DNA from: Calditrichota bacterium
GTDB taxonomy: Bacteria > Calditrichota > Calditrichia > RBG-13-44-9 > J075
Length of the DNA: 13,011 bases
Assembly (NCBI GenBank): GCA_003695285.1
Contig: RFIL01000430.1
Location: 1-13,011, forward strand
Direction of reading: 5' to 3'
Shown: positions 5,557 to 13,011 of the stretch, piece after piece
How the letters are laid out: the number at the start of each line of letters is the position of its first letter
Position numbering within the stretch: the stretch's first letter is position 1
Position numbers and translations under genes: made by a program
Notes under the pieces: generated by a model
Seen by the model: the letters and a program-made list of their open reading frames with translations, nothing else
What the model was told of the DNA's origin: nothing
The model's database searches: none

Positions 5557-7476
5557 CTAATGGATAAACATCATTTTTTTAGTAAACAATCTATTTTCAA
5601 CCTGTAAGGTATAAAGATACATACCTGAACTAACAATTCGATTATTATTATCTCTCCCATCCCAGGAAAAAGTATAGGTACCGGCTGGCAACACATCATT
5701 TACAAGGGTTTTAATTTCTCGGCCCAATAAATCAGTAATGATAAGACGAGTTGAAAATAGATTTTTACCTTCCACCGGAAATATCTGGAAGGGTATTTGA
5801 GTTGAGGGATTAAATGGATTCGGATAATTCTGGCTTAAAGTAAACTGGTTAGATAGGGCGGAGTTTTTCTCAAAAACTACTTTCAAAGGACCATGACTAC
5901 TCCTCGACCCATCATATGACACATCCCAGAGGATGTAGTAATAGGTATGACCTTCTACCACTTGAGAGTCAAAAAATTCATAATTTTGCTTTGTATTCGA
6001 ATTACCCGCTCCCTGCAAATCACTATTCGTCTGATAGCTACTCACCAGAACATAATTATCCTCATTATCCATTGAACGCCAGACTTCAAAACCCTGGTTA
6101 TTTAACTCGCTTTCCGTTTCCCACAACAGTTTAATCCCTTCTTGAAAAATTTGAGCATTAAAAGTTGAAAGTTGAACGGGTAGGGGATTATCCACATCAC
6201 TGCTAGTGAGGATATATTGACCACTGAATCCCCCTGCTGTTAACTCTGTAATGGTAATTTCGAAATATCCGGTTCCGTCGAAATTATTTCCCTCATCAAA
6301 AAGAGTTGCGGATGTAGGGCTCCAGGTTCCGGTGGCATCATTTCTTCTATAGAGTACCAAATTAACCTCATCTGCAATACCCGGGACATTATCAAAATGA
6401 AACCGAACGGTGGCCGTAAAATCTCCATCAAAAAGGGTATCCTCTGACCATATTTCCCAATATACATTGGGGACATTAGATAATAATCCACTCGTGGTAT
6501 TCGGTGCTTGATTCACCTGAATAGTTGCCAATGAAAAGCCCGCTCCCGGGGCGTTCAAACCCGTTCCAAAAACTACATCAATAGGTACTGAAGCTGTTTC
6601 TGTAATATCTGCCGATTCGGCAAATACCGATGCATCCCCAATAGGGGCAGTTGAAGTTCCCCAATCTGTAGTTTCCATATTCATCAAGGTACCATCATTA
6701 TTTCCGGTCTCATCTGTAGCTGTAAATCCCGTGCTTTCATCCAATCGCCAATAACCTGCTAACTTGTTAAAATAGGGATGGCTTGATGTAACCTTTCTAT
6801 TCATCCAATTACGTAAGGTGGTGGTATCAACTAGAGTATGCCAGATACGAACTTCATCCATGGTTCCAACCAAAAATCCACCAGGTGGAGTATTGGACCC
6901 CGGACTTGATCCAAACCCACCACTCAAAATCGCAATACCGGACGTAGCACCATTCGGGTCAAGATTATCGGCGTAAGTCACCGGGGTTTCCACATCTCCA
7001 TTAACCATTAATCGATAAGTGCTGGTGGTCGTATCACGTTGAACCACTATGTGTGACCACTGACCAAAAACGGGAGGGGTAGTAAATGTGGTGACCACAT
7101 CCGTTCCAGCACCCGATTCATGAACAATTTGATACCGATAATCCAAACCCGATGTTAAATCAATGTCTGTTACTTGTAGACGATAAATTTGATTAGTCGC
7201 CTGAGTTTCTCCATTTGTTCCATAGGTTACTAAAGCATATAAATTAATTGGGAATGTAATATTGTTACCTGGCGCCGTGGGCATGTTAACCCATAATTCG
7301 ATAGTCAAACTATCCAAAATTCTTAATTGCGGTGCACTACCAAAGGTCACATATTCATCTGTTCCCCCGAATGTCAGGGCATTCGAGGCTCCCTGGCCAT
7401 ATAAATTTGTTATGACCAAAATCCCGATGCTAAGAATAATAAAAAAAGCGTTTGATCGTAAATTTGGTGTTAACAT
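5557..7476 (-). CDS. Secreted LamG-like (concanavalin-fold) protein with type IX / FlgD-Ig-like sorting domain
   Basis: The 639-residue protein starts at the ATG at 7476, preceded by GGAGGT; a TTG four codons earlier is in frame but lies inside that ribosome site and is rejected. Residues about 8-27 form a signal peptide ending LYGQG. A LamG/jellyroll domain covers about 32-266, with LTFGGTDEYVTFG at its start, a WSHIVVQRD strand and the typical GTMDEVRIWHT close at about 205-215; such domains bind carbohydrate or protein ligands. A beta-rich region of unknown type follows to about 425. Then comes a fibronectin-like module beginning DNPLPVQL (429) with GFEVWRS, and a C-terminal sorting domain starting NYPNPFNP (550) and running through AGTYTFSWDGRDNNN to a basic end. 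This tail directs type IX-style secretion or surface attachment in the FCB group. The neighbouring upstream gene carries the same last two modules. No catalytic residues are recognisable, so it may be an adhesin or structural surface protein. Confidence 0.88.
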   Translation of the reverse strand: MLTPNLRSNAFFIILSIGILVITNLYGQGASNALTFGGTDEYVTFGSAPQLRILDSLTIELWVNMPTAPGNNITFPINLYALVTYGTNGETQATNQIYRLQVTDIDLTSGLDYRYQIVHESGAGTDVVTTFTTPPVFGQWSHIVVQRDTTTSTYRLMVNGDVETPVTYADNLDPNGATSGIAILSGGFGSSPGSNTPPGGFLVGTMDEVRIWHTLVDTTTLRNWMNRKVTSSHPYFNKLAGYWRLDESTGFTATDETGNNDGTLMNMETTDWGTSTAPIGDASVFAESADITETASVPIDVVFGTGLNAPGAGFSLATIQVNQAPNTTSGLLSNVPNVYWEIWSEDTLFDGDFTATVRFHFDNVPGIADEVNLVLYRRNDATGTWSPTSATLFDEGNNFDGTGYFEITITELTAGGFSGQYILTSSDVDNPLPVQLSTFNAQIFQEGIKLLWETESELNNQGFEVWRSMDNEDNYVLVSSYQTNSDLQGAGNSNTKQNYEFFDSQVVEGHTYYYILWDVSYDGSRSSHGPLKVVFEKNSALSNQFTLSQNYPNPFNPSTQIPFQIFPVEGKNLFSTRLIITDLLGREIKTLVNDVLPAGTYTFSWDGRDNNNRIVSSGMYLYTLQVENRLFTKKMMFIH

Positions 7477-7480
7477 ACTC

Positions 7481-7486
7481 ACCTCC
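7481..7486 (-). promoter_or_regulatory. Ribosome binding site GGAGGT that decides the LamG-like protein start
   Basis: Read on the minus strand, GGAGGTGAGT leads directly into the ATG at 7476. Because the longer TTG-initiated frame would start within the upstream edge of this site, the ATG is the likely start. Confidence 0.7.
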
Positions 7487-7521
7487 AATCCCTGTTACCT
7501 GTACACATCTTTTATCCAACA

Positions 7522-7550
7522 ATAATATTTTTTTTTCTAATTCCAGTAAA
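7522..7550 (-). promoter_or_regulatory. Candidate sigma-70-type promoter for the LamG-like gene
   Basis: On the minus strand TTTACT (7550-7545) and TATTAT (7527-7522) are exactly 17 bases apart. They match the TTGACA and TATAAT consensus at four and five of six positions. A start site near 7515 would leave a leader of about 40 bases before the ATG. The spacer contains nine consecutive A. The 233-base gap to the upstream FG-GAP gene supports a separate promoter. Confidence 0.45.
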
Positions 7551-7709
7551 GATAATTTCACAGAAGGGAAAAGGAATGTAAAAATCACAAAAACTTTTAC
7601 ACTTCACCTCTTATAAAAAATATAATACAAAATTATTTACGGCATCCACCCGAAAAACATTAGTAAAATTATTAAAAAAATCGAACGGTATTGAGGTATT
7701 GAGTAGTGT

Positions 7710-9983
7710 CTATTTCAGATAAACTAATTTTTTTGAAATAGTAAATTCGCCCACCACAAGCTGATAAACATAATTACCAGAAGCTACCATATTGTCATGT
7801 TGATCTCTTGCATCCCAACGAATGATTTGCATTCCCCCACTATAGGATGAAAGATTATATCGTTTCACTAACTTCCCAAGCAAATCATAAATTCTTAATT
7901 CAGCTTTGTTGTGGAAATTCCTTAAATTCAAAGGGAGCACAACTGGAATATTCGTCACTCCATTAAAAGGATTAGGGTAATTTTGAAGTAACTGGAATGT
8001 ATTTGCCAGGGGTTGCTTTAGATAAGTAATTTTAAGGCTTCCATGAAACATCCTCTGAAGATTAAAATCAATATCTGCTAACTTATATAGATAAGTTTTC
8101 CCTTCTCGCACATTTGCATCCAGAAAAGAGTAGGAATTTCCCACATTGGAAGTTCCAGCCCCCTCTAATTCCGGGTAGGTTGTATAATCAGCAATCATCT
8201 CAAAAAGACTATCTTTATCTTCTGCACGCCAGATTTCAAACCCAAGGTTATTTAATTCACTGGCTGTCTTCCAGTTCAAGACAATACCTTCCTCAGTATT
8301 TTGAGCAGTAAAAGAGGCCAACTGAACTGGCAATGGATTATCAGCAGTAGAGGAACCCAGAGTAAATTTAACACCATCGTTAGTGCTTCTGGCAAAATTT
8401 GATACCAATATAGAATCTACAGTCGTTTTTACATTTTGGTTGTTAACAGGAATCCACTGTGTTCCATCCCACACACAAAGGATCAGAGTGCTCTCATTGG
8501 TAATATTGCTCCATTCAGATATTCCTGCATAAGAGAATTCTATATCACAGGTATATGACGACATATCCGTTTTAAGAGTATAGAACCCATTAGTAGCCAC
8601 ATGATCAACTCCGCTTCCCAGAGATGTCCGGTCTGGTACCGTGCCCCGATTATAAAAAACTTTTACTTTTTCAGCACCAGTTGGACCGGAGGAAAAATTA
8701 ATCCGAACCTTATTATTCCATAAAAAATAGTCATTGTTTACGATTAAATTAATCGCGCTATCGTTTACTGTATTCTCCCACCAAAAAATTGCTCCTGAAT
8801 CCTGAGCAGAAGCGACAATATCAGGGTCCCCGTCATCATCCATATCTTCCGCCAGTGCATGATAGGCATAGTCAAAATCAGTTATTAAATCGACTCGTGT
8901 CCATCCACCATCCAGAGGAGACCCATCATTTAGCCAATAAGTAACATAGCCACCAGTGGAAGGGAATTGACCACTACCAAGCCCAACCTGATCACACGCA
9001 GCACCAACAACATCCAGATCTCCATCACCATCCAGGTCTACGAATTCCGTCGAACGAGCATTATAAAAAGCATTATCTATTTGATGTTTGACCCATATTT
9101 TAGTAGGATCAGCTCCACTCTTTCCATCATTCTCATACCAGAAGACATCATGAGAAGTACCATCCACATGTCCCCAATCACATACCAGAATATCCTTATC
9201 CCCATCGTTATCCACGTCACCAGCCCGAACATACATAGGCGCATCACTGTTAAAATCCACCTCTCTTTGAGTAAAATTCTGGTTCCCATCATTTTCAAAC
9301 CAAACAACCTCATCATCAGCAATTTCATCCACCAACCCCACTTCAGTTCCCAAGATATCAAGATCCCCATCCCCATCCAAGTCGAGCACATCTAAAGAAA
9401 TCATTTGTTGAAATTGTTGATTGATGATATGGAGTGTAAAGGTACCAGGGTTAACACTACTATTCTCATACCAAAAAACACAGCTATCCGGACCTAATAC
9501 AGCATTATTAGCCTCTGCAGAAACAATATCCAGATAGCCATCCTGGTTTAAATCTACTATAACGATAGCATGGTTTTCCATACAGAAATTTTGTAATGTA
9601 TTGGAAGACCATGAGGTATTTAAAGTATTTTTCCACCATACGATCGGTGTTGAATTTCTGTTCACTGCCGCGATATCATTAAACCCATCATTATCCAGGT
9701 CACCCATGCGGGCTTCTCGGGCGGTCTGGAAATTTAAATCCACATTATGTTGAACAAACCCTGACCCAATATTTTCAAACCAGGCAACATTGGGATCAGT
9801 AGTATTCTGATTACTACTCGTAGCGATAATATCCGGATCGCCATCCTGATCCAGGTCGCCAATATCAAGACGCTTGGCAAGTGGAAAATTATTACTGACA
9901 ATTTTAGGGGTAGAAAATCCAAGGTTTTGGGAGTATAAAATGTTCACTAACCATATCAACCAAACGCAAACCAGTAATCTCAT
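7710..9983 (-). CDS. Secreted FG-GAP/VCBS seven-repeat protein with type IX / FlgD-Ig-like sorting domain
   Basis: From the ATG at 9983 the protein has 757 residues and opens with a compact signal peptide, MRLLVCVWLIWLVNILYSQ. In-frame ATGs at 10037 and 10001 would add 18 or 6 residues in front of it; none has a strong ribosome site, so the start is uncertain and rests on signal-peptide shape. Seven calcium-binding loops of the form DxDxDGxxDI lie near residues 42, 94, 143, 200, 255, 315 and 379, spaced 49-64 residues, each followed by an aromatic strand such as VVWFEN. Seven FG-GAP/VCBS units make one integrin-like seven-bladed propeller. A beta-rich linker (about 410-545) leads to the DNPLPVQL fibronectin-like module (549) and the NYPNPFN sorting domain (669) ending in Lys. 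The last two modules are shared with the LamG-like neighbour. The role is probably adhesion or extracellular binding dependent on calcium; no enzyme motif is visible. Confidence 0.87.
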   Translation of the reverse strand: MRLLVCVWLIWLVNILYSQNLGFSTPKIVSNNFPLAKRLDIGDLDQDGDPDIIATSSNQNTTDPNVAWFENIGSGFVQHNVDLNFQTAREARMGDLDNDGFNDIAAVNRNSTPIVWWKNTLNTSWSSNTLQNFCMENHAIVIVDLNQDGYLDIVSAEANNAVLGPDSCVFWYENSSVNPGTFTLHIINQQFQQMISLDVLDLDGDGDLDILGTEVGLVDEIADDEVVWFENDGNQNFTQREVDFNSDAPMYVRAGDVDNDGDKDILVCDWGHVDGTSHDVFWYENDGKSGADPTKIWVKHQIDNAFYNARSTEFVDLDGDGDLDVVGAACDQVGLGSGQFPSTGGYVTYWLNDGSPLDGGWTRVDLITDFDYAYHALAEDMDDDGDPDIVASAQDSGAIFWWENTVNDSAINLIVNNDYFLWNNKVRINFSSGPTGAEKVKVFYNRGTVPDRTSLGSGVDHVATNGFYTLKTDMSSYTCDIEFSYAGISEWSNITNESTLILCVWDGTQWIPVNNQNVKTTVDSILVSNFARSTNDGVKFTLGSSTADNPLPVQLASFTAQNTEEGIVLNWKTASELNNLGFEIWRAEDKDSLFEMIADYTTYPELEGAGTSNVGNSYSFLDANVREGKTYLYKLADIDFNLQRMFHGSLKITYLKQPLANTFQLLQNYPNPFNGVTNIPVVLPLNLRNFHNKAELRIYDLLGKLVKRYNLSSYSGGMQIIRWDARDQHDNMVASGNYVYQLVVGEFTISKKLVYLK

Positions 9984-10184
9984 ATCTATATCTCTACTCA
10001 TTTTATTGTAAAGAATACAAAACCTTTTTATCAACATTGATAAAGAACTCTTAGTATAAATGAAAAGTTCTTAAAACTGGTGTTTTAAATCACTTTTCGG
10101 ATTCAGTTCCTTTTGCCTAACCCTTATATTATTTATAGCTTTAATTACAGCCTTAATTCGAATGCGCGACAATTAATAATAATA

Positions 10185-11411
10185 TTATCTTTGAAAAAAG
10201 ATTTGATACCAAAATTTTGGATGGACAAATGCAAACTTACTTAATGGACGTCCATATATACTGATAAAAAAGTTAGCAAAAAAACGATTTTTACTACATT
10301 GATTTAAAAACCAGGTAATAAACTTTGGAGACTCAAATTTACGTTTTAACCAATCAGAGTAATAAAAACCTGGTAAAATTGTTTTTCGCCACCATGATTC
10401 ATATTTTTGTAGGCTTTTGACAGAAGTATCCAGAGTTTTGATTGCCTCTGAGCCAAAGATTGCAGCATATTTTGCACTCAATATACCATAATAAATCCCG
10501 CCCCCGGTGATAGGATTAATAAAACCTGCAGCATCTCCGATTAACAATATACCATCCGCAATCCGTTTTCCCGGAAGAGTACCTAAAACCAATGGAGCCC
10601 CTCTGAACCTACCCACCGGTCTGGAATCCCTTAAAATATCTTGAATGGCTGCGTTGGTCTCGAGCACTTCTATAAACAGCTCCTTCAGATTTTTCCCTTG
10701 CTGTTTAAGGGTTTGTTTAGTAGTCATTATCCCTACATTAGCTTTATAGGGTGATACCGGAAATATCCATACATATCCGGGAATAGTACGAAGATCATAA
10801 AACAAATGTATGCTGGGGTAAAATTCTCGAGAGCTTTCAAAGTATCTTCGAAGCCCATCAAAATAATCCTTATCAACATGATGACGTAAACCAATATATC
10901 TTGCCACGAGGGAATTGGCTCCATCAGCTCCCACCAGTAAATTCGCTCGGGTGGTATAAATCTTTTCAGTTTTCAACTCTTTGAAAACCAATTCCCGCCC
11001 ACCATCGGTATAGTCTCCAATTTTTATCAGTCGAAAGCCGACATAAAAATCATCCACTACTGATGTAGCATGCTCAAATAATATATTGTCAAAGTTTAAT
11101 CTGGGAATGCAGCCACTTTTAGTGCTGGCATCCGGATGAATGTTGCCATACACAGTAATCTTGTTGTGTGGTGAATAAACTCGAAGTTGTTGAATTTTAT
11201 AACCGTGATTAAACAAATCACCTTCCTGAATACCCAGTTCCTCAATCAAGTTAAAGGTTTTTAACGGGATTCCATCCCCACACACCTTATCCCTGGGAAA
11301 TATCGCTTTATCTACCAGCAAAACTTTTACATTTGTTCGTTTGAAATAAAGGGCTGCCGAAGCACCGGATGGGCCGGCACCCACAATCACAACATCATAC
11401 TGTTCTTTCAT
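10185..11411 (-). CDS. Geranylgeranyl reductase-family FAD-dependent oxidoreductase
   Basis: The 408-residue protein belongs to the FAD-dependent reductases that saturate double bonds in prenyl chains of chlorophyll, archaeal lipids, menaquinone or polyprenols. The N-terminal Rossmann motif is VVIVGAGPSGASAA with GxGxxG at 11-16. PRDKVCGDG at 39-47 is a hallmark of the geranylgeranyl reductase branch. GADGANSLVAR follows at 161-171, and the second FAD motif GILLIGDAAG ends at 296, followed by NPITGGGIYYGI. The length is normal for the family. The ATG at 11411 follows AAAGGG at good spacing. It lies 57 bases after the flippase gene on the same strand and is probably co-transcribed with it, which hints at a lipid or lipid-linked glycan substrate. 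It could equally act on a respiratory quinone; the sequence does not decide this. The C-terminal region after about 340 is less conserved and has several aromatic residues suitable for membrane contact. Confidence 0.92.
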   Translation of the reverse strand: MKEQYDVVIVGAGPSGASAALYFKRTNVKVLLVDKAIFPRDKVCGDGIPLKTFNLIEELGIQEGDLFNHGYKIQQLRVYSPHNKITVYGNIHPDASTKSGCIPRLNFDNILFEHATSVVDDFYVGFRLIKIGDYTDGGRELVFKELKTEKIYTTRANLLVGADGANSLVARYIGLRHHVDKDYFDGLRRYFESSREFYPSIHLFYDLRTIPGYVWIFPVSPYKANVGIMTTKQTLKQQGKNLKELFIEVLETNAAIQDILRDSRPVGRFRGAPLVLGTLPGKRIADGILLIGDAAGFINPITGGGIYYGILSAKYAAIFGSEAIKTLDTSVKSLQKYESWWRKTILPGFYYSDWLKRKFESPKFITWFLNQCSKNRFFANFFISIYGRPLSKFAFVHPKFWYQIFFQR

Positions 11412-11468
11412 TCATACCCTTTCTTTGAATAGATGTTATTGAGTATGAACGAACTCAGTGTAGAAAAA

Positions 11469-12923
11469 TTAAGCATTGATAAATCGAAATATCCTTTTAA
11501 TAATTCCTGCATCATATCTTAGTAGTACAATAGCGTAAACTACGAGACAACTTATCAATATTGCGAGCAAAAACACAATTTGGGATAATTGTTGAGCAAT
11601 GAAAAGGCGTCCTAAGACACCTGTCAAAATAAAAGCGATTAAAGCGACGAAAGGAATTTTGAAAGATTGCAAGATTTCTCTAAAGCTTAAAGGGATGATA
11701 CGACTTGTCATAAAAAAAGCGATGCAATAAAAGAAAAAAAGCAGGCTTGAGATACAAATAGTCACCCCTTCAATTCCATAATCAGTTGAGAAGAGTAGCA
11801 GAGGGAGCAATACCAGAAAATATATCAGATTTATTTTGAATTCTGTTTTTGGTCGTCCTTTTGATAAAAAAACTACACTAGTAGTCGTCCATAAGGAGCG
11901 ACTAATACCCGCTATTGTTAACCATTGTAATGGGCGAATCACAGGGATCCATTTGTCACCATAGAACACTTTTATGAATTCCGGAGCAAATAAAAGGATG
12001 CCAGCAAAAATAGGAAAGGTGATTAATGCTAAGTGATATAATATTTGGTTATATAGTTCTCGATATTGTTTTTCTTCATCCTGAATTTTAGACAAAGCAG
12101 GAAACATTACTTTTAAAACGTTTTTTGAAATTCTTTGAACCGGAAAATCTACCAACTGATATGATAAGGAGTAATATCCGAGGGGAGTTGCTCCAAGTAT
12201 ACGTCCAATAATTACGTAGGGTAAATTAGTATTCAAAAAACTAATGAGCCTTGTTCCCATAACCGTCCATCCAAATCCAAATAGATCCTTGATAGCTTGA
12301 GAACTAAAATCAAGAGAGGGACGCCATTTTACACTGTAGAAAAGGAGAATGGCAAAGACAGATTGTTCAGCCAGACTACCATATACAAAACACCAGGGTC
12401 CATAACCATTCCAGGCAAAAAAAACGGTTACAATACTATAAACTAAAATGGTCTGTGATTCCAGAACCGCTAATTTCTTAAACTGGAGCTCTCGCATTAA
12501 TAAAACTTTGGGGATGGAGCTAACACTATAAATAAAAAAAAGAAGTGAAAGTACCCTAAGGATATTGGTGAGTATTTCTTGTTTGAAATAATTTGCAACA
12601 ATGGGAGATAAGAAGAAGATCAGAATTGAAAAGATAGAAGCCAATAAAAATAAAACTCCAAAAGTAGAAGACAGGTGCAAAGATGAGAGTTCCTTTCTTT
12701 GAACCAGTGCAGAGCTGAAACCAAGATCGAATAAGACAAATACTAACTGACTAAAAATCAGAGCAATACTAATGATTCCGAAATCTTGTGGTATTAACAA
12801 TCTTGCCAGAACTATCGTGGTTCCAAATTGAATGATACGAATTAAGATTTCTGCAATACCTACCCATTTTAAACCACGAACAGATTGTTCCTGTAAATGT
12901 TGTATTTTTTTTTCTTTTGGCAT
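11469..12923 (-). CDS. Polysaccharide flippase of the Wzx/MOP superfamily (WzxC-like)
   Basis: This 484-residue inner-membrane protein is hydrophobic throughout and has about twelve to fourteen predicted membrane helices. It opens SVRGLKWVGIAEILIRIIQF and continues with TIVLARLLIPQDFGI and FDLGFSSALVQRKEL, a signature of the polysaccharide-biosynthesis flippases related to WzxC. Such proteins move lipid-linked oligosaccharides across the cytoplasmic membrane for capsule, exopolysaccharide or O-antigen assembly. A central cytoplasmic segment, about residues 265-292 (FPVQRISKNVLKVMFPALSKIQ), is also typical. The ATG at 12923 follows AAGG at a spacing of six. It is followed by the FAD-dependent reductase 57 bases downstream. 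The coding sequence looks more AT-rich than the chemotaxis genes at the left, which is common for surface-glycan loci. Confidence 0.92.
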   Translation of the reverse strand: MPKEKKIQHLQEQSVRGLKWVGIAEILIRIIQFGTTIVLARLLIPQDFGIISIALIFSQLVFVLFDLGFSSALVQRKELSSLHLSSTFGVLFLLASIFSILIFFLSPIVANYFKQEILTNILRVLSLLFFIYSVSSIPKVLLMRELQFKKLAVLESQTILVYSIVTVFFAWNGYGPWCFVYGSLAEQSVFAILLFYSVKWRPSLDFSSQAIKDLFGFGWTVMGTRLISFLNTNLPYVIIGRILGATPLGYYSLSYQLVDFPVQRISKNVLKVMFPALSKIQDEEKQYRELYNQILYHLALITFPIFAGILLFAPEFIKVFYGDKWIPVIRPLQWLTIAGISRSLWTTTSVVFLSKGRPKTEFKINLIYFLVLLPLLLFSTDYGIEGVTICISSLLFFFYCIAFFMTSRIIPLSFREILQSFKIPFVALIAFILTGVLGRLFIAQQLSQIVFLLAILISCLVVYAIVLLRYDAGIIKRIFRFINA

Positions 12924-12924
12924 G

Positions 12925-13011
12925 TTAGACCTTAATCACATAAAAGTGATGCCATGGTACCCAAAAACATCGGAAGTCTTCTACCACCTCCAAATTCCTG
13001 AATAAATTCGC
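12925..13011 (-). CDS. Possible 3' end of a further minus-strand gene
   Basis: Two minus-strand frames are open from the right edge to a stop just before the flippase. One ends at 12925, a single base from the flippase ATG, giving a tail with FRCFWVPWHHFYVIKV. The other ends at 12932 and gives FGGGRRLPMFLGTMASLL, with codon use closer to the neighbours. With only about 28 codons visible I cannot choose the frame or name the product. The absence of any gap for a promoter suggests the flippase is in an operon with this upstream gene. Confidence 0.35.
   Translation of the reverse strand, partial: ANLFRNLEVVEDFRCFWVPWHHFYVIKV

Noticed and set aside
7688..7703. Tandem copy of GTATTGAG (two units) just past the FG-GAP gene
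   Set aside because: Only two 8-base units with no further copies and no hairpin; it is not a convincing terminator or array.
8967..9395. Plus-strand frame of 142 codons rich in Ile, Pro, Ser and Thr
   Set aside because: It is the antisense reading of the Asp/Gly-rich calcium-loop repeats, which gives a biased open frame automatically.
10043..10088. AT-rich inverted repeats (AAGAACT/AGTTCTT and TTAAAAC/GTTTTAA) with a TATACT box upstream of the FG-GAP gene
   Set aside because: The short AT-rich arms could arise by chance, no -35 element fits at normal spacing, and the second hairpin lacks a T-run, so neither a promoter nor a terminator can be supported.

Overview
The window suggests a flagellated, chemotactic Gram-negative bacterium of the FCB superphylum (Calditrichota or KSB1-like lineages, or a relative). 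Two large secreted proteins end in the type IX secretion / FlgD-Ig-like sorting module built around 'NYPNPFN', which is typical of that group. A methyl-accepting chemotaxis protein and a probable flagellar hook-length protein point to motility, which most Bacteroidota lack. This taxonomic reading is an inference from protein style, not from a marker gene.

Layout from left to right. (1) Positions 1-1409, minus strand: the first 469 codons of a long cysteine-free, Gln/Pro/Ser-rich protein that runs off the left edge and is probably FliK-like. (2) Positions 1410-1751: a divergent intergenic region with a duplicated TGACTGACCC site, a candidate sigma-28-like promoter and nested inverted repeats that could fold as an mRNA leader. 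(3) Positions 1752-4193, plus strand: a two-gene unit made of a small exported protein resembling one lobe of an ABC-type substrate-binding protein, then a 620-residue MCP with a periplasmic sensor domain and tandem HAMP domains. It ends in a strong terminator shared with the convergent gene. (4) Positions 4293-5387, minus strand: a stand-alone radical SAM enzyme with a reduced SPASM-like C-terminus. (5) Positions 5557-9983, minus strand: two secreted multidomain proteins, one with a LamG-like lectin fold and one with seven FG-GAP/VCBS calcium-loop repeats. They share a C-terminal module of about 210 residues. (6) Positions 10185-12923, minus strand: an FAD-dependent geranylgeranyl-reductase-family enzyme downstream of a Wzx/MOP-type polysaccharide flippase. 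The end of one more minus-strand gene may enter at the right edge.

The left third is a motility and sensing locus: the small binding-protein-like product may present a ligand to the co-transcribed MCP. The right two thirds concern the cell surface: secreted proteins, a glycan flippase and a prenyl-lipid reductase. I saw no CRISPR array, tRNA, rRNA, transposase or recognisable defence system. The best candidates for something undescribed are the one-lobe binding protein plus MCP pair and the structured leader in front of it.
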